From: Iris pallida
Lineage: Eukaryota > Streptophyta > Magnoliopsida > Asparagales > Iridaceae
DNA: 64,000 bases
Direction of reading: 5' to 3'
NCBI GenBank assembly: GCA_029216955.1
Contig: JANAVB010023996.1
Coordinates: 18,712,242 to 18,776,241 of the forward strand
Made by a program: the position numbers and the translations under genes. This document shows, piece after piece, positions 34,017 to 48,034 of this stretch; positions within the stretch are counted from its first letter, which is position 1; the number at the start of each line of letters is the position of its first letter. The notes beneath the pieces were generated by a model. The model had not been told where the DNA came from and ran no database searches. It was given only the letters and a program-made list of their open reading frames with translations.

Positions 34017-34795
34017 TGTAACTCCCTAAATCCCTTCTTTATATATATTGAATCATTTCCTAAATAATTTACTTTAAAAGTTTCATATTTTCTTCTACAT
34101 TTTTATCTTTGGGCAAACAAATTTGTTTTATGCTTGATTATATTAAGTTTTAGTTAACTGTAAAGGAAGTTTGATTTTGTTATTTGAGACTAAATGATAA
34201 TTATTTTAAATAATTAATTAAATACAAATATCAGTGACTAATTTCTATCTTGATTGATTACTTATGAATTTTACTTATTGTTGGATTTTTGCCAGAAGAG
34301 AGGAGATTAGTGGCTAACTAATTATGTTATATAGTTAGTTATTATTTAACTAATTTCAATTAGAGAATCTGTTACAACTTTGAATCCTTGCCCCCAGATC
34401 TATATCTACATACAGCATTGCCACCCATAATATTTTATTATAAATTGCCCACAGCACAGTTTCTAACGCACAGTTCTGACACACTATTGTCCCATCACAC
34501 TGACACCACACACTCTCTCTATTGTTCTCACTCTCACTGTTCTTGGTCAACCTCCGGCCGAGTGCCACCGTGAGCCACCGTGGACCCTGTTGGAGACATC
34601 GAATCACATCAAAGTGTCCATATCTCCACCGCCAGACCGTCCACCATAAGATCGGAGATGTCAGGCCGCCTCACCGTGATGACGAAGCACACTGTAGTGT
34701 CCAGATCACCACAGCCGAAGTCGCACCAAGGAGTTAACTCCAGATCCTTGCCGACCGGAGCTCTGCCACTCCGATCGAGGTGGCAATACTATAAC
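34017..34795 (+). mobile_element. LTR-like segment inserted in O1 gag
   Basis: TGTAACTCCCTAAATCCC abuts the broken gag codon run at 34017, a typical LTR 5' end. The segment is AT-rich to about 34400, then has a CT-rich and GC-rich leader-like part (34500-34790). I could not find the other end or a TCATG target duplication (34012-34016 would be the left copy), so the element is incomplete or unresolved. No coding sequence is convincing. Confidence 0.4.
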
Positions 34796-35553
34796 GCCCC
34801 AGTCCTAAAATACTTAGGACTAAGTACGTAGACATGCCAGCTACAGATATACGAAGTATACTCTAATGTACGAAATTCGCGTATGTATACATAAGCTGTA
34901 AAATGTATTAAATCATGGCACACTATATCTCATCCACAAAAATAAATAAATAATAATATAAAATCAACTTTGAGTGGTCATGTGTACAATCATTGGGCAG
35001 AGACAAATCCACTACCAACTAATTTGAAGAAAAGAAGTACATGACATATAAAATGATTTAGCGAAGGTAGCAAGAAAGATCCAAGACACGTCATCTTTGA
35101 AGGAATGGAGAAGATCACGACCTCGGCTAGAATACCTACGAAAGACAAGAGCACACACCTGGAGAAATTATCAGGTCCTCATAGGGACGTAATAGGACTC
35201 ATAATATCATGCCATAAACTGAATATAAATAGCTCAACAAAAAAGTACATATGCCTAAAAAAAATAAAGATCCCTAACCATTCTATGTGAAACCATACAC
35301 TTTGAAGACAACGTTCCACACAAGGGCTTTCCAAAAATAGAGGCACGTCGCGTTGGTGTTTCAACCGAGGCACTAGTAGAATATAGAGGAAATAATAAAT
35401 AAATGCATGGCACACTAGCTCTCGGGTGAGTCACTAATGGCAGCTAGAGGAAAGTAAATGCACGGCACACTAGCACTGAGTCTGCTAGTAGCAACTAGAG
35501 GAAAGTAAATGCACGACACACTGGCACTGAGTTTGCTAGTGGCAGCTAGACGA
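34796..35553. other. Unresolved repeat-derived segment with a short tandem repeat
   Basis: It begins TATAACGCCCCAGTCC, similar to the starts of plant Ty3 LTRs (TGTAACGCCCC) but with an altered terminus. At 35404-35553 a unit of about 51-56 bases recurs three times (GCACGGCACACTAGCACTGA, GGCAGCTAGAGGAAAGTAAA). Nothing else is recognisable. The Tat LTR begins at 35554, so this was its insertion target. Confidence 0.4.
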
Positions 35554-35922
35554 TGTTTGCCATTGTTTATAAAAGAACAGAATAATTATATCGGAGGACT
35601 GGACTTTTACTTCACAATACAAACTCGCTTGTACAAAGAAAGCCTAGGGACAAAAACTAGGTACAGCAATCTAAGTACAATTGTTTAATTTTTCTGGAAG
35701 GTGACGATAGAGGCTCGGGAAAGCGACGGCCGCTCTGCCTTACTCCTTGGACGATCAGACGTAGCCTTGGCTCCGGTGAAGAAATGCTCTTGGATCTGTG
35801 GGGAGACTCTGTTGCGCCTTCGGTTGCTAGATCTCTGGATGTCTCTATAGTGCTCTCTCTCTTTGCTCCGCTCTCTTCTCTCTCTGTCAATTTTTGCCTG
35901 TCTGCAAGGAAATGGCATCTTG

Positions 35923-35931
35923 CTATTTATA
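35923..35931 (-). promoter_or_regulatory. Tat LTR TATA box (copy A 3' LTR)
   Basis: TATAAATAG on the minus strand, conserved in the shared LTR at 59378-59370 with similar flanks (AGCAAGGTGCCATTCC-like downstream). It is the likely promoter for the genomic RNA. Confidence 0.6.
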
Positions 35932-36125
35932 AGAATGGGGTGTGCTTATTAGGGTTTGCCAATGATTGCCTCCTTTAGAAGTCGGCGGCTAAGGATCACT
36001 TAATCTGGGCCCTTCATCTTGAATGTGATAAATTTGAGTAATTAATGTGATTGCATCAAATCTCTGTGGGCAACAAATGTTGATTACCATGGATATTCGT
36101 GATTTGTGATAGCTTACCACGTGTC

Positions 36126-36128
36126 CCA
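36126..36128. repeat. CACTA target-site duplication, left (CCA)
   Basis: CCA directly precedes the element's left terminus at 36129 and recurs directly after its right terminus at 48343-48345. Three-base duplications are diagnostic of CACTA elements. Confidence 0.85.
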
Positions 36129-36660
36129 TACTACTAGAAATAATCCTTTATATGGCAACCTTAAAATGTCGTTAATAAACAAAATGTTGCCACATAAACA
36201 CAGATACGGCAATCATTCGAGGTTGCCGTAGTGTGTCGTAAAAGGTTGCGTCAGTATTACTTATTTACGGCATCATTCAGTTAATGCCGTATAAAGTAAC
36301 TAATTTACGGCAATTATTTATTCCCTTATAAGATTTTTTTGTTGTCACTAAAGATTATTATTAATGGCAATATTTAGTTGCCATAAATTTTGAGCAATAT
36401 ATGGCAATATATTATTGCCATTTATTGTAACTCCATAAATGACAAAATTATGATGCCGGCTAATGTATTTCCTTTAATGGCAATAGTTTGTTGCCATTAA
36501 TTACCCGTATTATATGGCATTAAATTAGTGCCATGTATTGCAATCCCTTATGGCATTTCTTTGTTGTCATAATTGAGTATGCATGACATTTCTTTGTTGC
36601 CATGTTTGAGAACATGAGGCAACTACCAAATGTCATATTTGACAAATTGATTTTTGCTAT
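36129..36660. repeat. CACTA left terminal and subterminal repeats
   Basis: TACTACTAGAAA terminus, then about 20 copies in both orientations of [A/T]TGGCAAT or TTGCC[A/G]T, with gaps filled by AT-rich DNA. From 36661 to 37975 there is AT-rich element sequence with no gene seen. Confidence 0.85.
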
Positions 36661-37975
36661 TTATTGCTAGGATCAACAAAATGTGACAATTAATAGATTC
36701 GATATATTTGAAGAACTAAATTTCAATTACCAAAATTTAAATAGATCATTAACCAAATAATAAATAAAAATAACACGTCTAATTTGTAAACTTCAAAAAA
36801 AAAATCATTTTAATTAAATATGATAGATTCAGTACTACATCTATTACAACCAATGTCACCAAAAATCCACATATATCATATTCAGCATTCCGAGACACAA
36901 ATCCTCTTTTATATGAGGTTCAAAATTCAAATAGCTAACACTTGACACTCCTAACTTAAAATTAAAATTATTGCCTCCTTGCTAGCTCCATATATGTAAA
37001 TGTCTGCAAAGATTCCTACGACAGTTCTGGTGCACCAATTGACAGCTAGACAAATAGTTGTGTAACCTGGTATGGATAAACTATAAAATTAGCTTAGAGA
37101 CCACAAAATGTTGATGAAATATCATCAATTAACATAATAAATAACATAAATCCATAATAAATTTTTATTGCTCCCACTATTAATAATTCACTAAAGTTTT
37201 ATAATATAATGCAAGAACCATGTACAAGCTCAGATTACATATCATATGAGAAGAGGAAACTAGTATATATCAAGGATGATTACTGTATAAAAGTTGTCAA
37301 AGAGGAAGCACTTTCAATTCTTGGGAATCAAATTTCTCACAGCTCACAAAACAAACAATCTTAAAGTTCAGTCAAAGATAATATTTTCTCACATGATTAT
37401 GCTCTCCTTTCACAAGATTGAGGCCAAATGCAAGGTCACAAGTGTGGTTGTTTTAAAGGAAAGCATATTCCTAAGCAAGTCCAACTGACAACATGAAGCT
37501 AATTAGGATATTCAAAATACAAAAAGAAATTAGATATAACCACCACTATGCATGTAGGTCAGAAATTTACATATTGTTGGGTCATTGAAAGCCCGATGTA
37601 TCCGTAAATATTACGAAAACTTTCACAAAAATGGGTAAAAGATATGCAATAGGCAAACTGATACCGCCAACAATCCAGAAGTATAACTATTGGTCCATAT
37701 TATATTGCAAGAACCAACAACTAAATGGCCAACACTGCTTGTACATTAAGTTTGCAAAATCTTATTTCACTAACATTTAGAGTAACATAAGAGAGTGGAG
37801 AATACCTTTTATGTCTTCATAGCCCCCAAAAACTTTTTATAAATTAACCTGCATAATAAAAATTAGAGAAAAACAATTAACTAAATTTAAAATAATAAAA
37901 ATTATATACATTCATGATATATAATATATATTTAACTAACTTTAGAAATTTAAACATACATTCGAAGTGGATTCC

Positions 37976-39424
37976 TCAGAAAATATAGGTGATCCAGAGA
38001 ACAGCCTGCACCCGAGCATCAACACGAGCATCAAATGTATCTTCCATGTGAGCTACCCTACGCTTAAGATCATCACGTTCTCTAGTAAGTTGTTCTTCAC
38101 GCTCTGGAAAGCTTGTTTTTGTTCCAGTGGTAGCGCCCTTCGAACCACAACCGTAGCCTTTAGCATGGCCTGACCTTTGACCAACAACTCGCCTAAAAGC
38201 TTCATGTGGAGTAAGATGCTCAAGGCTCTCTCCAGAAGCTGATGGTTGTGGCTGACTAAGCAAATCGACCATTTCATCCTACATGTTAAGGATTAAATGC
38301 ATTAATGTATAATAAACTATACTATACATTGAGATATAAAAAAATGATAGTGACAATTATTACATGAATTTTTTTGATCTCTCATCAGCCCCTGCCCCAT
38401 TTGGTCTTTGATGAGTCATTCGCCATAATTCTGGTCCATCTGGCTTCTCTCCAGTTTCTGGATTCCGCTGCCAACAAAAGTAGAAAGCTTAGTATCACGA
38501 AATAAATATACATGCATACATAATATATGACGTGAAGGAACTCACTGCAGCGTATATAATGGACTGAAATGACTTGTGCCCTTTTACTTGTGTAACTCCT
38601 TCATGTTCTCGACTTTTTTTGTTCTTCTCTGAGATTTTCTGTTTTAACAAAAGAATTTATCTTTTATTCTATATACAAATGAAACTAATATATAATTCTG
38701 CATTCACTTTTATCTTGTAATTGTCACTTCCAAAATATGTTACTAGAGTTTCCTAATCTGCAGAACTTACACCTTCAGGGGTGTGTAGAAGTCTATCTGC
38801 ATCGGTCTCATATTCTAGGTAGTATTTATGGTATAGCAAATGACGCCATTCTCTATACATCTTATTTGCTTGTTTAAGAACACAAGCCTTCCTCTCAGGA
38901 ATATCATCAAATTCAAATTTTGACTATAAATATAACAATATATCAGTAACAAACAAAAGAAAAGAAAACTAAGATTAAATATAATTAATATATTTGAATT
39001 AGATACCTGCATGCATTTGTATATTTTGTCCTTGACCTCATCATCTATGTCCTTCCATTTGGTCACACCTTGTGGAAAACTATTAGTCTTACCTAGTGGA
39101 GCATTATACTTTACAACATAACTTAACTCGGATGCAAACATTGCAGCATTTTTACCTACAGGGACTCCTGCTTCAATAGGTATATTAAATGGCAGCTTTT
39201 GGTTTCCAATAGCACGTCGTACATTTGCTAGCCTTATACCTCTTGACTTTCCTCGAACCCGTTTTTGAGTTACAACATTAACTTTAAAGAATTTGATTTG
39301 AAGGTTAGTTAATCGTTACTATCAAGCGTATCATAATGCAAGTATATACTTTGTATAAAAACATACTTGTCCCAGTTTCTTCATTTGTTGTAATACTTCC
39401 CTTCCTTTGTTGATTCAAAGCCAT
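37976..39424 (-). pseudogene. TNPA-like CACTA gene (Transposase_24 family), multi-exon
   Basis: Six exons can be read on the minus strand: 39424-39367 (MALNQQRKG), 39281-39007, 38923-38708, 38638-38546, 38467-38364 and 38278-37976, with GT..AG borders and mostly consistent phases. The product shows the plant Ptta/En/Spm family pattern: VRGKSRGIRLANVRR, EAGVPVGKNAAMFASEL, KFEFDDIPERK, MYREWRHLLYHKYY, ISEKNKKSREH, NPETGEKPDGPELW, EAFRRVVGQRSGHAKGYG and a charged C-terminal helix (REEQLTRERDDLKRRVAHM). The family binds subterminal repeats and helps excision. Defects: a conserved Trp is TAG (GCAGATTAGGAA, about 38758), and exons 5 and 6 are out of phase by one base next to a run of seven A. The gene is probably dead. 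Confidence 0.75.
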
Positions 39425-42400
39425 ATCCACTCTTAAACACCTGTTCTATAAACTCATAAGTCAGATTGCAATAGAATAATGAATTGTCACATCTTGTGAC
39501 AGCATTAAAAGGTTTTATGTTCCTGGAACCATGTATGAACAAATATTCATCTCAAAATCATATTTTGACATACAAAACCAAATGACAAACCACCACAATA
39601 TTACTAAATGCAAACACACAAAAGGTTTTATGTTCCTGGAACCTGGAACCTGCTTTTTCTAAGAACAAATATTACTAAATGCAAACACACAAATGACAAA
39701 CCATGTATGAACAAATATTCATCTCAAAAGGTTTTATATTCCTGGAACCTGCTTTTTCTAAGACAAGAGAGCACCCCACTTGGCATTTTTAAAAGAATAC
39801 TATAACTTTTGCAAACACACAAGAAAAAGAAAAAGTACCAACTTGATAGTTGGAAGCACGTTAAGAATATATCACGGAGACGATCAGCAAAACAAAACCA
39901 AATGACAAACCACCACAATATTACTAAATGCTTCATTGGCAACATTACAACTGAGAAGATGTAGTCGATCACTAAAACAGTTTTTGAACGATGTCAACAA
40001 CATATCAATGTGTCCATAAATGAATATATAAAGTGATGACTGTTGAGAACTAGGCCCTACCCAGTTCCCTAAAACAGCTTTATATGTTTTCAAAGGTTTG
40101 ATACTCCGTTCTTAAAAAATTGTTATCTTCAAGTCGATTGTTATGGACCAAATTGCACTATCCTTGACAAAAACAAAGGGAGAGCAGGACTTGCAATTAG
40201 AAACAATTTTTTTTTTACCAAAAAGATGAGATAAAAAGAAACAGAGGTTTCTTGTAGAGAACCATCCTTTCTCCTTTCACTGCCTCCAATCCTGCTTCCA
40301 GGCTCCAACCACCAGAATCTACCTCCCCCTGCAAGTTCGTCCACAGGGCTCCCTTCATCCTGCTGCAGACCAGTCAATGTATAGTCTGGCCAGATAGGAA
40401 AAGGGCAGGACATAGTGGAGAGTGAGAAAAGGAGGAAAGAAGGAAAAGGGACATAACTTGATAGTTAATTTAGCCTGATATTTTCTTGTACATTGTATAT
40501 TTTAGCCCAATATTTCTTGTACAGTGAGTCAGGTGACTGTATCGCACATATAACTTAAATGTCAGTTCTAGTCCATATGTCAGTCAAATAACGTACAAAT
40601 TATAAATTATGTATGAGTACGCCACACGTTCTAATAATATTTTCTTAATTAAATTTATCAAGTTGGGAGCTTTGGCAAAAACAAGAAGGATAAAGTAACT
40701 TGACGTATTTAGCTGTTCTTGTCCAAATTGAAAGGGGAAGGTATTGATTATGGCCTGTGCATTGCCCATGTGAGGGGAAGGTATTTTGTATATTTACAAT
40801 GATAGAAGAAAATGAATTGGCATAATAAGTTATGCCAATGACTCTCCTTCTAGTATAATAAAGTGAAGTGACCAATATCTGTCAAGGAGAATAAACATAA
40901 ATGAAAATAAAAATGAAAATGAAAATGATACTTAAACTGTAACAATAAATTCTACACATTTGAAGTGGTCATAAAGTCTTCAGGAGTGAACCCAAAGTGT
41001 AGGGTATAAGTGATATCTGAAATGGCCTTTAGCTACAGGGACTGAACAGTTGTATTTGAACATATCTTGGGGTCAAGGAGTATAGGCCCGATACATCGAA
41101 GCAGGGCAGTAACCTCACCTAGACAGAACCTTAGTTAGCCTATACAAAGAAGGATTTGGACATATCTAAACTCAGTTGGTTTGAACCTATGATACAGATA
41201 TAATATGGACTCATTACATAAAATGCTTATGACTGAACAAACAAATCTTAGACAATGTTCAGGTCAGAACATATAGGCAATATAGACTGCATAACAAAAG
41301 GAAAGGTTAAAGCTAAGATAATCGATTTGAATAAGGAATTGGATAAAACATTTAAGCTAGGGACTAGAAAATCTAACAGAACTAGACTGAAGGAAAGATT
41401 TTACACTCTATATTAGAAGGGACTGAACCAACTGTACTAAGATTGAACAAATATGAAATGGACAGGGAATTGATATGCAGGACATGGTGATTTGGATATG
41501 TTATGATGATATGAGGATATGACACCCATGTTCAAATGACTGCACAAGTGCAGAACAATATGTCTAAGGGGTTTAACCCATAAGTAGGACATCTGTTTGA
41601 ATGGTCAGAACAATATAGTGAATGCAGGACAGTGAGGGGACAAATACTAAATCTGGAAATAGCAGGCAGTAGTTCAATATCTGAACAAATATTAAACCAG
41701 GGATCAGAACATAAGGATATGCAGGATATCACATAATGTGGATTAAAACTCAAGTATCAGAGAGTTCATGGGATATCTGGAATCACTCCTAATAAGGACT
41801 GAACCTATCATGCCCAGATATCAACTGGACTCCATGTAGGGTATGAATCCGTACCTATATCAGTAGAGTATCAGAATACTGGATAATTGAGGACAAAATA
41901 GGATTAGGGCCTGTATGTAACGACCTGTATCATATTGAACAACCTGTATCATATTGAACAACCTGTATCATATTGAACAACTTGTCAATCTAAATAGTTT
42001 AATTTCTATAGCTACTTGTAACTGAAACCATCTCCATACGACTTAGATACTATTAAAACTGCCTCTAGTAATAAAAATAAATGCCTCAAGAGGTCTAAAT
42101 TTTAATAGTATCAAATCAATACCCTATATGATCTATCCTGCAATTAATATACATCTCATCTCCAAGAGCTTTCGAATATGCAAACTAAGGGAATAACTAA
42201 TTTCATCATCTTCGGATAGTTTCATATTTTCATGTATTGAGGTTGGACAAGAAGTATAGATAAAGATAATAATAACACACAACACAGATTGGTAGGCACT
42301 CCTAATTTGAACTTACCATGGTTCTTAAATCAATCAACACCACCAGATGTCTTCCACCTTCAACCACCCAATCCACTCGGCCTTTCATTAACAAACACCT

Positions 42401-42919
42401 ATATCATTTTTCTTTGTATTCAAATCTTTTTATTTATCGATTCTTCCAGCTCCTTCTTAAACAATTATCTTTGTCTTCAAAGCTTTGATAGAGTGTACTT
42501 ATAAATTTACCAGAAGATAAACACATGACAGGGAATAATATTTTGAAAAATAGATTCCAACTACAGAATAGAACAACAAGCAATAGAGACAACAAACATA
42601 AATAGAAAGAGGCAAGCAGCTGACTCCAAAAATCTGGGATGAAGGCTTTGTTGTTGTTGTTGTAAAAAAATTTATATAAATCGGTCAAATATGCCATCAA
42701 TAAATGGAGACAGAGAAGCATTTCGCCAATCACAGAAACTGGGTTAAATTGGTATCCATTTCAAGTTCAAAACTCCTAAGTCTAACCATATTCTGAAGCA
42801 GAGGACATCATATTTATCCCATATTACAAAAGCTTTCAGCAAGCATAATTTACATTCAATCCCTAGGAATTGGATGCATGATCTTCTGGTACAATAAAAT
42901 AAAGAGGAAACGCTTATAG
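39425..42919. other. CACTA region between the two genes
   Basis: About 3.5 kb of AT-rich DNA without a convincing gene. It contains dispersed repeats: GGTTTTATGTTCCTGGAACC at about 39511, 39624 and 39729; AAATGACAAACCACCACAAT at about 39582 and 39899; and a perfect tandem of CAACCTGTATCATATTGAA, three copies at about 41924-41985. Short open frames here lack family motifs. Confidence 0.6.
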
Positions 42920-45900
42920 TCAATCATCATCATCACTCCGGAACGTGTCAGTATCTGAATTATCATTGGTATTGCTTCCATCGATATCAGTTTCTGAACT
43001 TTCAACGCCTATGTCTTCTTCCGGGATATGCTCCATATTAGTGTTCACATCAACACTATTTTCTTCTACATATGCTCGTGCTAGTGCGGGCACATTGTCT
43101 TCAAAATTAACTGTCTCTTCAAGTCGAGATACATTAATATCTCCTAACTCATTTAGTTGGTACGGCTCATCTTCATTTTCCGTTTCTTTATTTTCATCAT
43201 CATTATCGAAGACATCATATATGTTTCTTGGTTTCGCTCTCAAAACAATACGCCAATTTGTTGTTCTTGTAATCCTCCACATAGTATACTTGTTGCACTT
43301 GTGATGCTAAGACAAAAGGCTCATTAGCATATTGTAAACGTGAAAAGTTAAGGCTCACAAAACCGAATTCATCCTTCTTATAGCCTCTCGTTTGATTCCT
43401 TCCATAACTAGGAACCTCAAACCAATCACATTTAAATAACACAATAGAGTATCCTCCTGTGTATTCTAACATAATAATATGATTGATTACTCCATGGTAG
43501 TCCACATTCCCAGTCAACTCATCACCCCTTACTACAACACCACTATTTTGGGTCTTCAATAACCTTTCACTATCTTTTGTTCGAAATCTGTATCCATTAG
43601 TACAATAGCTCCTATAAAAATGTACCCTTCTACCCGGACCTTGAGATAGTAAATATAGTTCTTCTGAGACCCTTCCATTCGCCTCTTCGTACAATTTTGA
43701 CACCTACATGATATCATCAATTACCACAATAATTAATACGTTATATAACATAGCCATCTAGAATAAGTCAATAGGATATGGGATTTACACACTTACACAT
43801 TATTTGAACCACAACAGAAACTGCTTATTATGTCTCCGTTCAATATTATTTGAACTTTCATTCATTAGTTCCTCCTTGTGTTCACTACAAAGTTAGCATA
43901 AAATAAGTTCATTTAATATTTGATACATGACACATTGCTAAACTTAATAAAACTACGGGCTTACTTTTAGGATAAAAAATTTTACCTAATCCACGGTCGA
44001 ACCTCATCACAATTTTGCAACACATATAAATGAGCCTGATCTCTCTCAACCATTAAAATTTCCTCAAATTTATCAACACCCAAAGGCTTGCCTTTGTGTG
44101 AGAAAACTGAAAAATGAGACGATATATGACCTTGTTCACCATCTGAATTTCGATCTAGTTCACCCAACCCATTGCCTACATCATGCAGATATCTTGAACA
44201 AAATGTCTTGCATTCTTGCGCTAAATATCCCTCAGCCATTGATCCTTCTGGACGTGCTTTATTTCTCACGTATCCTTTCGGTGTACGTAAATACCTACAT
44301 ACAAGAATTATAAGCATTTATAACTTTATTTAAATAGTACATATACTCTAAATATAGCATGGGTATTTAGAAAATTAATATCGACCTTTCAATTGGATAC
44401 ATCCATCGGTATTGCACAGGTCCAGCAAGTATCGCCTCATTGGCTAGATGAACGGGTAAGTGTACCATTACATCAAAGAATGAAGGAGGAAAAATCCTTT
44501 CTAACTTGCATATGGATTCTACAACTTGGATATGAAGTCGATCCAAGCATTTTGTGTCAATAATTTTAGAGCACAACTCTCCAAAAAACATACTCAAGTC
44601 AATTAAAGGTGTGCAAATATCCTTTGGAAGAAGTCCTCGTAATGCAAGAGGAAGAAGTCTTTCAAAAAGAACATGAGAGTCATGACTCTTCAACCCACTA
44701 ATTTTTCCCTCCTTTAGATTTATACAACGAGATATATTTGATGCATAGCCATCAGGAAATTTTACATCTTTCAAGAACTTACACAAACTCCTCTTTTTAT
44801 CCATTAAAAAAGTGTAACGTGCAGGAGGCAGAATATATTTATCACCCACACAACGTGGATGGAGTTCTTTAATTATGCCCAAATGTTGAAGATCAAGACG
44901 AGACTTTAGGGTATCTTTTGTCTTACCTTCAATGCCCATCAACGTCCCCAAAATATTGTCATAAATATTTTTCTTGATGTGCATCACATCCAAATTGTGT
45001 CTTAACAGCTGACTTTTCCAATAAGGAAGCTCAAACAAAATGCTCTTTTTTTCCAGTTTCCAACATTATTCCCCTATCTTTTTCTCTTCCCATTGGCTTT
45101 TCTGAAGACAACTTAATCAAATTTGTCGAATTGATCAATTGTCCAATCACCAGTTGGATGTGTAGGAGGAAGCCTTTTCTCATGCTTGTTACCAATAAAT
45201 CCCTTACTTCTTCTTAAAGAGTGATTAATTGGTAAAAATTGACGATGACCCATGTAACAATGTTTACCACCATACTTCAACCAGAAAGAACTTGTGTCAT
45301 GATGACAAGAAGGACAAGCTAATTTTCCTTTTGTACTCCAACCAGAGACTGACCCATATGCAGGAAAGTCATTGATTGTCCACATTAACGCTGCACGCAT
45401 TTGGAAATTAGATTTCAATGATGCATCATAAGTATTAACACCAACATCCCATAATTCTTTCAACTCATCAATAAGCGGACAAATGTACACATCAATATCA
45501 TTTCCTGGACTTTTAGGGCCCGACAAAATTGACGAAATAATAAAGTAAGACTGCTTCATACACAACCATGGTGGCAAATTATATGGAACTAATACAATCG
45601 GCCATGTACTATACGATGTACTCATATTTCCAAAGGGATTGAAACCATCAGTTGCTAATCCAAGCCTTACATTACGAGCCTCTTGAGAGAAATCCATGTG
45701 GTTCTTATCAAAAGATTTCCATGCCATAGAATCAGCCGGATGTCTCAAAACATCATCATCAACACGTTCTTCCTTATGCCAACGCATGAAAGAAGCAGTT
45801 TTTTCAGACATAAACAACCTTTGCAACCTTGGTGTTAAAGGAAAATACCGTAAAATCTTTCTAGCAATTTTCTTTCTTTTGTTTAATCCACCATTCTCTT

Positions 45901-46648
45901 TGTCAATATTACTTTCCTTCCATCTTGGCTCACCACAAGTTGGACACTCATTAAAGTCAGAATAGTCCTTACGGTACAATATGCAATCATTAACGCAAGC
46001 ATCAATTTTTTCATAATCAAGGCCAAGATCCTTGATTGTCTTTCGTGCCTCATAAAAGGAATCAGGAACCTTGTTCTCTCTTGGACATATCTTCTTCATA
46101 TACGTAAGTAACTGATCAATTGATTTATTACTCCACCCATTAAGACACTTCATCTGAAATAAGTTGACGATAAATGACAACATAGACTCCTTACATCCCG
46201 GGTAAAGCTTTTCATCGGCGTCTTTCAACAATCTATAAAACCTTCTAGCCTCGTCATTTGGATCCTCTCTAACTTGTGTATGTAAGTCTTCATTGCCTCC
46301 TATTCCAAAATTATGTCCCATGTACATGTCATTTAACATGTTGTAAGTACTTGCATAAACACATTGTTCTTGCATTATTTCATCTTCTAATTCTTCTTTT
46401 TCCTCTCCAGAATCCGGAAATTCCTCTCCATGATATATCCAACGAGTGTAAGTTGTCTCAAAGCCAGTTTTTAACAAATGTAGTTCGACCACCTTTCTTG
46501 TATGCTCATATCCATTGTTACATTTTCGACATGGACATTTAATCTTATCTATTACCCATGGGCATGAAAATGCATTATCAAGAAATTTCAACATTCCCCT
46601 ATCATATTCCGCTGTCCCTCTACGAAACTGAATCCAATTCTTGTCCAT
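42920..46648 (-). pseudogene. TNP2-type CACTA transposase gene, multi-exon and broken
   Basis: Catalytic transposase of the CACTA group. From ATG at 46648: a transposase-associated domain (residues about 3-80, CPCRKCNN), then TNP2 with LATDGFNPFGNMS, DVYICPLIDELKELWDVGV, FPAYGSVSGWSTKGKLACPS. After 45113 the frame meets TAA, then TAG, and shifts in a run of seven A, resuming as LFELPYWKSQLLRHNLDVMH and DUF4218 (LPLALRGLLPKDI, FDVMVHLPVHLANEA). An intron 44385-44295 joins IER to YLRTPKGYVRNKARPEGS. A further exon 43884-43797 (EHKEELMNES, ends with TAA inside WFK-C) leads to exon 43703 onward with DUF4216 (CDWFEV, DEFGFVSLNFSRL, VYYVEDYKN). A one-base insertion near 43250 shifts the frame into the acidic tail (42920-43282). 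At least three lesions make it non-functional. Confidence 0.88.
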
Positions 46649-48034
46649 TCTGCACTAAATAAAGCACATTTGAAAAAAAAGTTAAAAATATACAAGTAGA
46701 CAAATATATAGAGGAAACAAACTTATAAAGGAATATAGAAAAGACAAACTAATTATATTGTAACTTCTTTATTCTCAGGTATCCATTTCTATACATGTAA
46801 AATATTCTTATTCTCATAAAAAACCATCAATTCCTGTGAAAACCAACCATCAAAATTATAATGAAACATGTGTTAGTTTGCAGATATAATGAAATCAAAG
46901 TTGAAAACTGATTTTGATATATATTCTAATTTCTTTATTAAGAGTCGAAAGTGGTCAATACCATTGTCATTTGTGTAACCCATTTGACCCATTGTAATGG
47001 ACTTCTCTTTCAATCTATACTATATGATAAACGTTAGGAGAGAGGAAATTGTTAGTATGGAGAATTGGAATAAGTGAAGCGTGAAATTTAAGAATTTTCG
47101 ATTTAAATATTTTTAATGTGATGTTTATTATTTCTTTATTTAATGTGGTAGATGGTCTTAAGAGATAATGTATAAATGATTTGAAATGTCAGTTTTTTAA
47201 AATAATGTCAATTTTCTTCAATGTGGTAGATGGTCTTAAGAATTTCCGTCTGAAAGAAATGATTTGAAATGTCAGTTTTCTAAAATAATGTATAAAGTCT
47301 CAGAGTCTCTCTGATTTCCCAATCAAATATTCTGAAACATTGTTCGATCTCTTCAGCTCTAATGATTATTGGTTACACAAACTCCAAATATAAAAAAAGC
47401 TATGAGAAAAAATGACAATGAATGTACTAACCATTTAAACACAAACTTGAGCAAGAAAGAAATAAACACATCATTTAATCAAAGAACAGAGTTTCGTTAA
47501 TCAAACAAACACATTATTTAATCAAAGAACAGAGTTCGATCATCGGAACACAAAAGAACAGAGTTTTTGTTAACCCTAAATTTCCATAATCGGAACACAA
47601 AACACATCAACAATTGAAAAAAATAGAAAATTAACAAAACATTGTTCGATCTCTCTTGGACGTACCTTTTGGTCGCCAATCAATCGGAGTCGGTGGCGGC
47701 AGAGGCCTTATGCTGGATGCGTTCTTTCAAATCTATAATCTTCTCGCCCCTAAAAAACCACAAATCAAAGACAAAAAAGAGAGAGAGAGAAATAACAGGT
47801 TAAAGGAGGGGAAGAGACACCTTAGGTTGAAGAAGGAGAAGAGAGATCTATGTTGAGAAGAGAGAATAGGAATTGGGGTTTTGTAAAATAAATAAGGAGG
47901 GGAAATATTCATCTTTCCCGCCTGTACGTATAGAAACACCAAAGAGAAAATTTTATTCCGATTAAAACTCATATAAGTTTCCATACATAAACAAATAAAT
48001 ATTGCCATATATAATTTGATCTAAAAGAAGAAAT
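46649..48034 (-). other. CACTA 5' leader region
   Basis: AT-rich DNA between the subterminal repeats and the TNP2 start. It probably contains the promoter and untranslated exons, but no core element is unambiguous. A purine-rich tract (AAAGAGAGAGAGAG-like, 47770-47860) is the most distinctive feature; a duplicated phrase AATGTGGTAGATGGTCTTAA occurs at about 47140 and 47220. Confidence 0.4.

Noticed and set aside
34017..35553. A complete LTR element here
   Set aside because: LTR-like starts are visible at 34017 and 34796, but no matching ends, target duplications or internal genes were found.
42945..43304. Plus-strand Ser-rich 119-codon frame
   Set aside because: Antisense of the acidic Asp/Glu/Asn tail of the TNP2 gene.
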